NCBI RefSeq assembly: GCF_003182255.1
Contig: NZ_QGTQ01000025.1
Coordinates: forward strand, 1 to 64,000
Direction: 5' to 3'
Length of the DNA: 64,000 nucleotides
From: Paenibacillus cellulosilyticus
GTDB lineage: Bacteria; Bacillota; Bacilli; Paenibacillales; Paenibacillaceae
Part shown: one piece after another, positions 54,019 through 62,486 of the stretch
How positions within the stretch are numbered: the stretch's first letter is position 1
Layout of the letters: the number at the start of each line of letters is the position of its first letter
The notes under the pieces: model-generated
The model's input: only the letters and a program-made list of their open reading frames with translations
The model's database searches: none
Told to the model about the DNA's origin: nothing
Translations under genes and position numbers: made by a program

Positions 54019-54504
54019 ATGGCAGCTAGAAATGTGTGCGGATTATATACGATGTGCATCGTGCAGGACGGTGACAACATCTTGCTCATGAACAGGCCGG
54101 ATAAGCTTGGCTTCCCGGGCTATATCGGTCCTGGCGGCAAAGTGGATTTCCCTGAGAGCTTCACGGAAGGGGCGGTGCGCGAGCTGCGAGAAGAAACGGG
54201 GCTTATCGTACAGCCTGAGGACCTGATCTTCAAAGGCATCGACGAATATGTTGTGCCGAAGACGAATTATCGTTATTTGGTTTTCAATTATTTAGCGAAA
54301 AAGTATACGGGGCAGTTATTGACCGATCCACCCGAAGGGGAGCTGCGCTGGGTGAACCTAGTCGATGCGATGGAGCTGCCGATGCAGTCATGGTTCAAAC
54401 GGAGGCTGCCATTGTTCTTCGAACCGGGTACCTTCGAAATATCGGTCGTATGGGACGAGGACAATGACAGCTCTATTGAAGATAAGCTGCGACAGCTTGG
54501 ATGA
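54019..54504 (+). CDS. Nudix hydrolase (8-oxo-dGTP diphosphatase-like)
   Basis: 161 residues from the ATG at 54019, six bases after GGGAGG; a GTG at 54001 is upstream of that site. The Nudix box is complete: GGKVDFPESFTEGAV then RELREETGL. Family members sanitise oxidised nucleotides; the start VCGLYTMCIVQDGDNILLMNRP fits MutT/YtkD-like proteins. Cytosolic. A terminator follows. Confidence 0.92.
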   Translation: MAARNVCGLYTMCIVQDGDNILLMNRPDKLGFPGYIGPGGKVDFPESFTEGAVRELREETGLIVQPEDLIFKGIDEYVVPKTNYRYLVFNYLAKKYTGQLLTDPPEGELRWVNLVDAMELPMQSWFKRRLPLFFEPGTFEISVVWDEDNDSSIEDKLRQLG

Positions 54505-54507
54505 ACA

Positions 54508-54536
54508 AAATCCCCTCGTTATGAGGGGATTTTGCA
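54508..54536. terminator. Bidirectional terminator between converging genes
   Basis: AAAATCCCCTC and GAGGGGATTTT pair around GTTAT; it separates the Nudix gene from the ridA-like gene. Confidence 0.9.
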
Positions 54537-54542
54537 TTTGAT

Positions 54543-55001
54543 TTACTCCTCGACCTCGAAAATCGAATCTACAATGATAGGCAAGTTGTTTCGGACAGAT
54601 ACCGCACCGAATACGGAGCGCGCATGGAGCCCTTTCTCTAAGAACACGTCGAGCATTAGGTCGGAGCAGCCGTTAAGCACTTTGTGATGCTCCTCGAATT
54701 CTGGGTCTGCGTTCACGAAGCCTTGCAGCTTCACGACCCGTTTCACACGATCCAATGAACCGAGCTCAGATTGCACAACTGCGAGAATTTCAAGGCCGGC
54801 CTGTCTCGCGAATTGATAGCCTTCCTCTGTCGTAAACTGCTGTCCCAGCTTGCCTGCCGGACTGCCTGCAGGCCCTTTGCCTGATACGAACAACAACCCG
54901 TTCACCTGTACACCATTCGCATATCTCGCCGCTGGATCACTTGCTTTGGGCAGTGCTATGCCGAGCTCCTCTAATCGACGTTCAATTGAGCCTTCTGCCA
55001 T
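54543..55001 (-). CDS. RidA family protein
   Basis: 152 residues of the YjgF/YER057c/UK114 (RidA) family: YANGVQVNGLLFVSGKGP, QFTTEEGYQFARQAGLEILAVVQSELGSLDRVKRVVKLQGFVNA and ARSVFGAVSVRNNLPIIVDSIFEV. This longer, YjgH-like form is common in Firmicutes. Members hydrolyse reactive enamine/imine intermediates; whether this one does cannot be told because the catalytic Arg position is not clear by eye. AGGAGGG precedes the start. Confidence 0.9.
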   Translation of the reverse strand: MAEGSIERRLEELGIALPKASDPAARYANGVQVNGLLFVSGKGPAGSPAGKLGQQFTTEEGYQFARQAGLEILAVVQSELGSLDRVKRVVKLQGFVNADPEFEEHHKVLNGCSDLMLDVFLEKGLHARSVFGAVSVRNNLPIIVDSIFEVEE

Positions 55002-55223
55002 ATATAATCCCTCCTCGGTTCTTCACAGACTGGAAAATCATTCGATAGATTAGGACTATCCTAACATCGTAAGGAAGATTCAACAAGTACTGGAAATCGA
55101 GCTATAATAAATGAAAAGAACGGCGTGTGCGACAGGAAATTTTTATCGAAGTACCGTATCGTTTGACGTAGTGATCATCGTTATACAGTGGGAGAGATCG
55201 ATCAAGAAAGGCGGAGATACGGC

Positions 55224-55976
55224 ATGAATCAAGCAGAGGATCAGGAGCGCATGCATGTGCTCGTTAAGGAGCAGCAGCATCGGCTGAAGCGATTTTGCCG
55301 GAAGCTGGCGGGATCGAATTGGGATGCAGATGATTTGGCGCAGACGACTTGGATGAAAATATGGCGGCAGGGAGCTGGCAGCAGGCCTGTTAGCAGCTCG
55401 TACCTATATCGCGTTGCGGCGAACGCGTGGATTGATCTGTGCCGGAAGCGCCGGCTTGCTTGTGAAGAACTGACAGAGCAGTTGGCAGATCGGATCATGG
55501 CGGAGGATCAGGTAGAGGTATCGCCGGAGCTGACGGAAGCGATGTCGGCTGTTGTGTCGCTGCTCCCTCCGCGTCAGCGGATGGTGCTGCTGTTCATAGA
55601 AGGGCTGCAATTCACGGCTGGCGAGACGGCGGTGCTGCTGGAGATGTCGGAAGGTGCGGTCAAGGCTGCATTGCATCGAGCCCGTACGAAGCTGGATGGG
55701 TGGAGGCAGGAGCGGGCTGGCGGCCGTAGAATACGGGGTAAAAGAATGCCTGCTGCACGCAGAAGCTATGCAGATGAAGCTGTTGTCTATGCCTATTTGA
55801 ACGCATTCCGAACTCGGAATGTAACAGGATTGCTCCTACTGCTGAACGCAGATGAGTCGCAGGATGTTCTGCCAGCCGTTCAAGGTGCTCATGTCGCGCC
55901 GGTGCAGGCTAGCGCAGCTGTCGATGTCAGGGCCAGCTATGCTGGCGGCTTCGATACGTTGATGTATGCAGCTTGA
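55224..55976 (+). CDS. ECF-type RNA polymerase sigma factor with C-terminal extension
   Basis: 250 residues from the ATG at 55224, behind AAAGGCGGAG. Region 2 is QHRLKRFCRKLAGSNWDADDLAQTTWMKIW; region 4 is LLPPRQRMVLLFIEGLQFTAGETAVLLEMSEGAVKAALHRARTKL. About 75 extra residues (SYADEAVVYAYLNAFRTRNVTGLLLLLN...) resemble the start of the SnoaL-like domain found on some ECF factors, where it replaces a separate anti-sigma factor. No anti-sigma gene is adjacent. Targets unknown. Confidence 0.88.
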   Translation: MNQAEDQERMHVLVKEQQHRLKRFCRKLAGSNWDADDLAQTTWMKIWRQGAGSRPVSSSYLYRVAANAWIDLCRKRRLACEELTEQLADRIMAEDQVEVSPELTEAMSAVVSLLPPRQRMVLLFIEGLQFTAGETAVLLEMSEGAVKAALHRARTKLDGWRQERAGGRRIRGKRMPAARRSYADEAVVYAYLNAFRTRNVTGLLLLLNADESQDVLPAVQGAHVAPVQASAAVDVRASYAGGFDTLMYAA

Positions 55977-55985
55977 TGGAAGGGG

Positions 55986-56060
55986 TTAATGCTTCCGATG
56001 CAACGTTTTGTTTCTCGATCGCAAGCTTTGCTTGACGATCTCTCCCACCAACAAAAACGT
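55986..56060 (+). repeat. clpP leader element related to the eCIS 68-bp repeats
   Basis: The sequence starts TTAATGCTTCCGATGCAA and holds AACGTTTTGTT (56002-56012) with a near-complement AACAAAAACGTT close to the clpP ribosome binding site. The opening matches the units at 11615-11818 base for base over most of the first 20 bases, and the poly-T ... poly-A pairing layout is the same. A possible RNA hairpin in the leader. Confidence 0.6.
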
Positions 56061-56074
56061 TTGAGGTGAACCCT

Positions 56075-56656
56075 ATGTCCTACGTACCTTATGTGGTGGA
56101 ACAAAGCAGCCGCGGTGAGCGGTCTTACGATATTTATTCACGGTTGCTGAAGGATCGGATTATCTTCCTTGGTTCGGCGATTGATGATCAGGTGGCGAAC
56201 AGCATTACGGCACAGATGCTTTTTCTAGCGGCGGAAGATCCGGAGAAAGATATTCACTTCTATATCAATAGTCCGGGTGGATCGACAACGGCCGGATTTG
56301 CGATTTACGATACGATGCAATATGTGAAGCCGGATGTGCAGACGATTTGCGCGGGGATGGCAGCTTCGTTCGCGGCGATTCTACTGCTATCGGGGACAAA
56401 AGGCAAACGTTTCGCGCTCCCGAACAGCGAAGTGATGATTCATCAGCCGCACGGCGGAGCACAAGGCCAGGCGAGCGATATTGCGATTACCGCCAAACGC
56501 ATTCTTTCGACGCGCGAGCGGTTGAACCAAATTACAGCCGATCGCACCGGCCAGCCGCTGGAGCGGGTGGAGAAGGATATGGACCGCGATTATTTCATGA
56601 CTGCCGAGGAAGCGCGCGACTACGGCATTATTGACCAGATCATTAACAAGGCATAA
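56075..56656 (+). CDS. clpP: ATP-dependent Clp protease proteolytic subunit ClpP
   Basis: 193 residues from the ATG at 56075, behind GAGGTG. The catalytic Ser is in [11 protein letters not shown], His in [12 protein letters not shown] and Asp in [17 protein letters not shown], all present, with [19 protein letters not shown]. It forms the barrel that degrades proteins fed by ClpC/ClpX. Paenibacilli often carry several clpP genes; whether this is the main one cannot be decided here. Confidence 0.97.
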   Translation: MSYVPYVVEQSSRGERSYDIYSRLLKDRIIFLGSAIDDQVANSITAQMLFLAAEDPEKDIHFYINSPGGSTTAGFAIYDTMQYVKPDVQTICAGMAASFAAILLLSGTKGKRFALPNSEVMIHQPHGGAQGQASDIAITAKRILSTRERLNQITADRTGQPLERVEKDMDRDYFMTAEEARDYGIIDQIINKA

Positions 56657-56680
56657 GAGAAGAGGCTTGATCGGTCAGAC

Positions 56681-56726
56681 AAAGCAAGCTCGTCGAGGAT
56701 AATATCCTGACGGGCTTGCTTTTTTG
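56681..56726 (+). terminator. Terminator of clpP
   Basis: AAGCAAGC pairs with GCTTGCTT with inner CGTC and AGGAT/ATCCT stems, followed by TTTTT. Confidence 0.9.
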
Positions 56727-56955
56727 CATCGAAATCTAGGGAATACAAGAAGCGTTCATACCTATTATTGGTTGAATTTACGATATCAACATATGCCATT
56801 AATGATCGTCAAACGTTTGTCCTATAAGATGCAACCGTATAGTCGTTTACAGTTATTTGGAAGATTGAGAGATTCGGTATTTGCGCATCCAGACATCATC
56901 AGGTCGTTACGGAGTACGATTGGTCAACAATTCATGAGGTGGGGGAAAGCTTACA

Positions 56956-59436
56956 ATGAAACTAGTGAAGCCGTTTGTCCGCTCGCGTATGCGGAGCGAT
57001 CTTACCAAAATGCTTGCCGTGGCACTCGTATGGAGCGGTGCGATGGCTGGAATCCCTGGGGTACAACATGCGCATGCAGAAGAAGTGCCTGTTATGAACC
57101 CGGGCGAGGAAGTGAACACCTTCGACCTTCGTGTGCTGCATACGAACGATACGCATGCACATCTGGATAACGTCGCACGCCGTGTGACGGCTATCAAGGA
57201 AGCGCGCAACGACAATACGCTGCTGCTTGACGCGGGAGACGTGTTCTCGGGCACGCTGTATTTTAACAAGTATGAAGGATTGGCTGATCTGTGGTTTATG
57301 AATGAACTCGGTTACGACGCGATGACATTCGGCAATCACGAGTTCGATAAAGGGCCTTCGACGCTGAAAACGTTCATTCAAAGCGCATCATTCCCGTTCG
57401 TGAGCAGCAACATCGACTTCGGTACGGATGCGAGTCTGAGTCCGCTGTTCAACGCAGCTGTGGGCGAGCCAGGGGACAACGGCAATATCTATCCGGCCAT
57501 TATCCGCACCGTGAACGGTGAGAAAATCGGGATTTTTGGCCTGACGACGCCGGATACGGCGGCTTTGTCTTCGCCAGGTGAAGCAATCCATTTCAAAGAC
57601 ATTAAGGCAAGTGCGGAGCAAGCTGTCGCAGCGCTTCAAGAGAAAGGCGTTAACAAAATTATCGCCTTGTCCCATATCGGCTATAACCTGGACGAGAAGT
57701 TGGCGGACGAGGTAGAAGGCATCGACATTATCGTGGGTGGTCATTCGCATACGAAGCTGACGCAGCCGGTCGTTCATCATGCCGATCACGAACCGACGAT
57801 CGTCGTTCAGACGGGCGAATACGGCGCTTTCCTCGGCCAGCTTGATGCGACCTTCGACGATAATGGCGTACTGACCGCTTGGAACGGCAAACTGATCGAG
57901 ATCGATGCGAAGGACTCGGCAGGTCAATACGTCATCGCATCGGACGCTGCTGCAGAGGCGAAGCTGGCTGAGTACGCGGCTCCATTGGACGAGCTTAAGC
58001 AGACGATCATTGGCTACACGGAAACGGTACTCGATGGTGAGCGCGGCAATGTGCGTAAGAAAGAAACGAACCTTGGTGACCTGATGGCGGACGGCATGCT
58101 GGCGAAGGTGAAGAGCCTTGTACCGGCTTCGGCGGATGTAGAAGGTTATGTCACGATTCAGAATGGCGGCGGCATTCGCGCCTCGATCGGCGCGGGCGAC
58201 ATTACGCTTGGTGAGCTGTTGACGGTTATGCCTTTCGGCAACAATTTGACCGCTCTCAAGATGACGGGAAAAGAAATTACGGCTGCGCTTGAGAATGGCG
58301 TGAGTGGCGTTCAAACAGGCGAGGGTCGCTTCCCGCAGGTGGCAGGCATGCGTTTCTATTATGACTCCACGAAGCAGGGTGAAGTTGTCGACTCCGTATC
58401 GAATACGATTGTGACGGCTGGCCATAGAATTGCGAAGGTACAGATTAAGAACGCTAACGGCACTTATTCGGATATTAAGCCTAATTCTTATTATATCGTT
58501 GCAACGAACTCGTTTATGGCGGACGGCGGTGACTTCTATGCCTCGATGAAACAAGCGAAGCAGGCCGGAAGACAGTATGAGCTGAACCTTGTCGATTACG
58601 AAGTATTCCGCAGCTACTTGGATACGATCGGCCGCGTTAATCGTTCGACGGAAGGCCGTATTATCGATCTGCTCGGAACGGCGCTTCCATCCACAGGCGG
58701 CAATTCTTCGGGTACCATTGTGCCAAGTACAGGTACGGATAATGGTTCGACCGGAAGCGGTACGGACTCGACCAGCACGGATAATGGAACAGGCAGCGAA
58801 ACGAACAACGGTGACAATGGCAGCACGGAAGGCAATAATAGCAATAATGGCAGCGGTAGTGGCGAAAATACTAGCAACACGGCGCCTTTCGCAGACGTAG
58901 CGGCAGACCATTGGGCGGCGGAAGCAATTCGGCAGGCAGTTGAACGCGGCATTGCTACGGGCTACCCGGATGGTTCGTTCCGTCCGAGCGGCACGACATC
59001 GCGCGCTGAATTTGCAGTCATGCTTGGCCGTGCATTCGGCCTGCAGGCGGATGCGTCTGGTACAGCGGCAAACTTCACCGACTGGAGCACAATTCCGCAG
59101 TGGGCGCAGCCATATGTATCGCAGGCGGCAGCGGCTGGCATCATCGGAGGCTACGTGGACGGTACGTTCCGCCCATCGGAGCGGATTACGAGAACGGAAA
59201 TGGTCGTCATGCTTGCTCGTGCACTCGGACTTGAGCCAAACAAGCAAGCGAATGCCGCAAGCCTGTCCTTCACGGACGCAGCTTCCATTCCGGCATGGGC
59301 TGTTCCTTACATTGCAGCAGCTTATGAAGCGGGATTAATTGAAGGCGTCAATGGCAAGTTCGCTCCAAACACCGAGGCAACACGCGCTGAGGTCGTAACG
59401 GTTCTGATTGCTGTGCTTGACTATATTGGCAAGTAA
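56956..59436 (+). CDS. S-layer-anchored 5'-nucleotidase/2',3'-cyclic phosphodiesterase family protein
   Basis: 826 residues. Signal peptide about 1-41 (cut near AHA-EE). The metallophosphatase domain has HTNDTHAHLDN, DAGDVFSGT, GNHEFDKGP and GGHSHTKL; the 5'-nucleotidase C-terminal domain has NLGDLMADGML and IQNGGGIRASIGAGDITLGEL. A Ser/Thr/Gly/Asn-rich linker (about 580-635) leads to three SLH domains (about 640-826; ATGYPDGSFRPSGTTSRAEF type) that bind secondary wall polymer. It should hydrolyse nucleotides outside the cell for phosphate or nucleoside uptake. Confidence 0.95.
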   Translation: MKLVKPFVRSRMRSDLTKMLAVALVWSGAMAGIPGVQHAHAEEVPVMNPGEEVNTFDLRVLHTNDTHAHLDNVARRVTAIKEARNDNTLLLDAGDVFSGTLYFNKYEGLADLWFMNELGYDAMTFGNHEFDKGPSTLKTFIQSASFPFVSSNIDFGTDASLSPLFNAAVGEPGDNGNIYPAIIRTVNGEKIGIFGLTTPDTAALSSPGEAIHFKDIKASAEQAVAALQEKGVNKIIALSHIGYNLDEKLADEVEGIDIIVGGHSHTKLTQPVVHHADHEPTIVVQTGEYGAFLGQLDATFDDNGVLTAWNGKLIEIDAKDSAGQYVIASDAAAEAKLAEYAAPLDELKQTIIGYTETVLDGERGNVRKKETNLGDLMADGMLAKVKSLVPASADVEGYVTIQNGGGIRASIGAGDITLGELLTVMPFGNNLTALKMTGKEITAALENGVSGVQTGEGRFPQVAGMRFYYDSTKQGEVVDSVSNTIVTAGHRIAKVQIKNANGTYSDIKPNSYYIVATNSFMADGGDFYASMKQAKQAGRQYELNLVDYEVFRSYLDTIGRVNRSTEGRIIDLLGTALPSTGGNSSGTIVPSTGTDNGSTGSGTDSTSTDNGTGSETNNGDNGSTEGNNSNNGSGSGENTSNTAPFADVAADHWAAEAIRQAVERGIATGYPDGSFRPSGTTSRAEFAVMLGRAFGLQADASGTAANFTDWSTIPQWAQPYVSQAAAAGIIGGYVDGTFRPSERITRTEMVVMLARALGLEPNKQANAASLSFTDAASIPAWAVPYIAAAYEAGLIEGVNGKFAPNTEATRAEVVTVLIAVLDYIGK

Positions 59437-59449
59437 GGCTTGAACATGG

Positions 59450-59488
59450 CGGCCCGCCACGTCCTAATGAGACGTGACGGGCCGTTTT
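59450..59488 (+). terminator. Terminator of the 5'-nucleotidase gene
   Basis: GGCCCGCCACGTC pairs with GACGTGACGGGCC around CTAATGA, followed by GTTTTG. Confidence 0.85.
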
Positions 59489-59579
59489 GTGTTTAACGCT
59501 TAACGCATGATGCGTCCTTGAAACATTTTCCATATCAGCTTCGTTCATCTCATATATAGAATGGGGGAGGTTTTTAACG

Positions 59580-60056
59580 ATGCGCAAAACGATAGCACTT
59601 CCTATTATGATACTGGCGGTAGCGCTAGGTTACGTCTTGGGGTGGACGATGAAAGCCAATAGCATCGACACCGACAAGTGGACGCCGGATACCATCAACA
59701 TTTATGCGAAGGATAAGACAATGGAGCTTACCGCTGCCAGCTTTCCAGACCTGTACAAGAAAGTGACTCGTTTAATTGTTTTTGATGAACTGAAAAAGGT
59801 GGCGGGTGGAGAACCGCCGGTCTCGGCCGACGACATTGTTGAGATGAAGAAAAACGCGATTGAATACGTTTATAATAAGCCGATTTCCATTCAAATGAGC
59901 GATTACGACGGGAATGTAAAGACGATCAAGTTCACGGAAATACTGTTCCCGATCTATGATAATGGGGAAACACCCGTATACATTAGAACAACCGACGATG
60001 TGTATTTATTTCTCGAACACAGGTCCAGTTTACAATGGATGGTGAAGACGATTTAG
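59580..60056 (+). CDS. Membrane-anchored hypothetical protein
   Basis: 158 residues, with GGGGGAGG upstream. Residues about 5-23 (IALPIMILAVALGYVLGWTM) are an uncleaved signal or anchor; the rest is a soluble alpha/beta domain outside the membrane (DTINIYAKDKTMELTAASFPDLYKKVTRL, PISIQMSDYDGNVKTIKFTEILFPIYDNG). No known family recognised. Single gene between two terminators. Confidence 0.75.
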   Translation: MRKTIALPIMILAVALGYVLGWTMKANSIDTDKWTPDTINIYAKDKTMELTAASFPDLYKKVTRLIVFDELKKVAGGEPPVSADDIVEMKKNAIEYVYNKPISIQMSDYDGNVKTIKFTEILFPIYDNGETPVYIRTTDDVYLFLEHRSSLQWMVKTI

Positions 60057-60082
60057 TAGATTCGCCTGTCATCAACCCCGCT

Positions 60083-60263
60083 GACGGTTACCACAGCGCT
60101 TATTGAACTCAAAAAGCACCATTCAGAACTGTAAAGGTTGCGGTGGGGCTTATTGGCTGGTTTTCAAGCGTAACAGAGCGAACTTCACTCAATAGGCGCT
60201 AGGGCAACCGCTACACATGGAAAACCACCGTTTTCAGCAAAATAGCCTCTGAGGCAGCCGTTA
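60083..60263. repeat. Intergenic repeat units like those at 31945-32160
   Basis: Two direct units (60083-60108, 60134-60155) and two inverted (60188-60213, 60238-60263) share the pattern (A)CGGTT or ACGGC, a variable middle and CTTATTG/CTATTG. They lie in the gap after the hypothetical gene and can fold into hairpins. Confidence 0.55.
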
Positions 60264-60310
60264 GACGTGTTCGAACGAACCGCGGCGACTCGTGGCGTTC
60301 ACTAGAACAA

Positions 60311-60538
60311 AGGGGCTGTCCCAAAAGTGATCATAAGATCACTTAGGGAAAGCCCTCATTTCTTTTTAAGTAAATGGCTCTCGCTCGCCCATAACTTGCT
60401 CAAGAAGATGGCAATTGATCGAAAACTAGAATGGCGATTCAAGGATGACTCCCTGAGTCGCCATTTCTAGTTTTCGCCTTTCACTAAAATGAGCTATCTC
60501 ACCGAGTAAGTTGGCTTACTTTCGGGGCAGTTCTTCTG
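60311..60538. mobile_element. Possible MITE, or two successive terminators
   Basis: The left end GGGGCTGTCCCAAAAGT (60312-60328) and the reverse complement of the right end, AACTGCCCCGAAAGT, are similar inverted ends, like those of IS1182-type elements. Inside is a long imperfect palindrome (60419-60475, about 26-bp arms). No coding capacity. The left end also folds with AGGGAAAGCCC into a terminator with TTTCTTTTT, so a purely transcriptional role is the alternative. Confidence 0.4.
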
Positions 60539-60542
60539 TGTG

Positions 60543-61871
60543 TTAGATGGCTTGCAGTCCTGCCTGATTAAGCAGGTTCCACGGCTTGTTGTAATGCGGC
60601 TGGAAGAAGAAGTCCACGAAGCTGAGCTCGTTCATCGTCATGCCGTTCTGAATGCAGACCGACATCGTGTTAATCGCCTGCGTCAGGTCGTCCTTCGACA
60701 GCACCTGTGCACCAACAATGCGGCCCGTTTCCGCTTCGTATACGACCTTCAGCAGCACTTTCTCGAACGTTGGCATAAACTCCGGCCGGTCGTTATCCTC
60801 GAGAAGCACGGTCTTCACCTGCATGCCAGCATCGAGTGCCGCTTGTTCCGTCATGCCGGTCGACGCGATGTTAAGGTCGTAGATTTTGATGCCCGACGTA
60901 CCTTGCGTACCCATGTAGCGTACAGTTGGCTTCAGCAGGTTGCGTGCCACAAGCGTTCCCATCCGTACGGCGTTCGTAGCGAGCGGGATATAAGCGTGCT
61001 TATGCGTTGGGTTGTAGAATACAGCGCAGCTGTCGCCAGCGGCGAACACATCCGGATGGCTCGTGCGCATATATTCGTCGACGAGAATGGCGCCGTTCGG
61101 CAGCATATCGACTTGGCCTTTCAGCAATTCGGTGTTCGGACGGAAGCCGATGCACAGAACGACGAGGTCAGTTGCATATTCGCCAGCGGTCGTCACAACC
61201 GTATCGACTCGGCCATCCTCACCGCGGAAGCCGGTCACTGTCTGACCAAGCTGCAGCTCGATGTCGCGTGCGGTCAGCGCTTGTTCGATCGCATCGGTAA
61301 ATTCGCGGTCGAGATATTTGAACAAGATCCGATCCATGTTATCGATAAGCGTTACTTTTTTGCCCAGCAGTTCGAACGCTTCGACGAGCTCGATTCCGAT
61401 ATATCCTGCGCCAATGACGGTGATGCGGTCCGCATGCTGCGCTTTATCGATGATTGTCTGTGCATGCGCGTAGTTTTTGCAAAGAACGATGTTGTCGAGC
61501 TCCATGCCGTCCAGCTTCGGAATGATCGGCCACGAGCCGGTCGTCATTACAATCTTATCGTACGTGTCGGTGATCACTTCGCCCGTTGCCAGGTTGCGTG
61601 CGCGGAGCGTGTGGTTCTCGGTGTCGATATCGAGCACGTCGTGACGCATATTCATTCGTACGCCCATCGCGGTCAGCTGCTGCGGCGATGCGTAGAACAG
61701 TTTATTCACATCCTGCACAACGCCGCCGACATGAAGGGCGATGCCGCACGATAGGAACGATACGTTGTCATTCCGTTCAAATACTGTGATTTGAGCCTCG
61801 GGATAAAGCTTAGCCATTTGTGTTACTGCAGCCGTACCAGCATGTGTGCATCCAATAACCGCGATTTTCAT
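60543..61871 (-). CDS. nox: FAD-dependent NADH oxidase/CoA-disulfide reductase family
   Basis: 442 residues. The N-terminal FAD motif GCTHAGTAAV, active-site Cys42 in SFLSCGIALHVGG, the NAD motif VIGAGYIGIELVEAF and the FAD motif VFAAGDSCAVFYNP match water-forming NADH oxidases (Nox), which reoxidise NADH with O2. CoA-disulfide reductase is the main alternative. GAGGAGGAA precedes the start on the minus strand. Several TGTGA-N6-TCACA palindromes upstream fit redox control. Confidence 0.9.
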   Translation of the reverse strand: MKIAVIGCTHAGTAAVTQMAKLYPEAQITVFERNDNVSFLSCGIALHVGGVVQDVNKLFYASPQQLTAMGVRMNMRHDVLDIDTENHTLRARNLATGEVITDTYDKIVMTTGSWPIIPKLDGMELDNIVLCKNYAHAQTIIDKAQHADRITVIGAGYIGIELVEAFELLGKKVTLIDNMDRILFKYLDREFTDAIEQALTARDIELQLGQTVTGFRGEDGRVDTVVTTAGEYATDLVVLCIGFRPNTELLKGQVDMLPNGAILVDEYMRTSHPDVFAAGDSCAVFYNPTHKHAYIPLATNAVRMGTLVARNLLKPTVRYMGTQGTSGIKIYDLNIASTGMTEQAALDAGMQVKTVLLEDNDRPEFMPTFEKVLLKVVYEAETGRIVGAQVLSKDDLTQAINTMSVCIQNGMTMNELSFVDFFFQPHYNKPWNLLNQAGLQAI

Positions 61872-61895
61872 ACGAGATTCCTCCTCGAATTTCCT

Positions 61896-61911
61896 GTGAA
61901 TTAATTCACAT
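61896..61911. promoter_or_regulatory. Rex/FNR-type palindrome next to the nox start
   Basis: TGTGAATTAATTCACA is a perfect palindrome about 25 bp before the nox ATG, just upstream of its ribosome binding site. It fits the Rex consensus (TTGTGAAnnnnTTCACAA) and the Bacillus FNR site (TGTGA-N6-TCACA). Confidence 0.65.
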
Positions 61912-62093
61912 ACTCAACTAAAATAAAACGTCGATCGAGCGAACAGTGGACTTGATTGCGGATCGGTTGGACCTCCGAGTAGGAGTCGCGCAATGATTAG
62001 GTCCAATTGAACTCACCAATAGGGTGGTGACGCTGAGCTCGATCCAGCAAGTCTGATCGTATGGTCTAAGCGTCTCGGTTCGTTGTGTCTGTA

Positions 62094-62206
62094 TTGTGAT
62101 TTAATTCACAACCTCTTGTTGCTCTTATCATATGCGACTTTCAGTACTTTGACAAGGGGTTGTGATATATTTCACATGTTAGTCACAAGTAGTGAAAAAG
62201 ATCACA
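62094..62206. promoter_or_regulatory. Cluster of three more Rex/FNR-type sites
   Basis: TTGTGATTTAATTCACAA (62094-62111), TTGTGATATATTTCACAT (62160-62177) and AGTGAAAAAGATCACA (62191-62206) lie 220-330 bp upstream of nox. The first two are near-perfect; the last is a weaker TGA-N6-TCA form. Confidence 0.6.
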
Positions 62207-62433
62207 TAGATATGAGATGCGCCGTTTCGGATCAGCGTATACTCCCTTTGCCCGGCATGGCCGTCTTTGTTTCATTCTTGGAGACCTATGGCGCAGATGC
62301 GGGCAGGCCAAGACCAAATGCCTGCAAAAGCGCAGGAAATCCTCGGACAAACGAGTTGCTGGTAGGAATAGGAATGCCTGCAACAGTGCAAGCATTCGGC
62401 GCAATATCGGCATTAGAGTGGGGCACACAACTA

Positions 62434-62470
62434 AAAACAACCGCCCGAAGCCATCGCCTCGGGCGGTTGA
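62434..62470 (-). terminator. Terminator of the ABC permease gene
   Basis: AACCGCCCGA pairs with TCGGGCGGTT around ten bases; on the minus strand GTTTTTAG follows. Confidence 0.85.
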
Positions 62471-62486
62471 ACCAACTCCAACTCCA

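Larger units (their letters stand above)
61872..62486. other. Long intergenic region upstream of nox
   Basis: It holds four Rex/FNR-type palindromes, the presumed nox promoter and the terminator of the ABC permease gene. An open frame at 62083-62490 has no ribosome binding site and crosses the palindromes and terminator, so it is not called. Two short TGCCTGCAA...GCA-type repeats occur near 62320 and 62374. Confidence 0.5.

Noticed and set aside
57388-59247. 619-codon open frame on the minus strand
   Set aside because: It is fully antisense to the well-supported 5'-nucleotidase gene, is Arg/His/Cys-rich and has no family motifs; a shadow frame of a GC-biased gene.
60540-61754. 404-codon plus-strand open frame
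   Set aside because: Antisense to the NADH oxidase, which has full FAD/NAD motifs; no ribosome binding site or domain on the plus strand.
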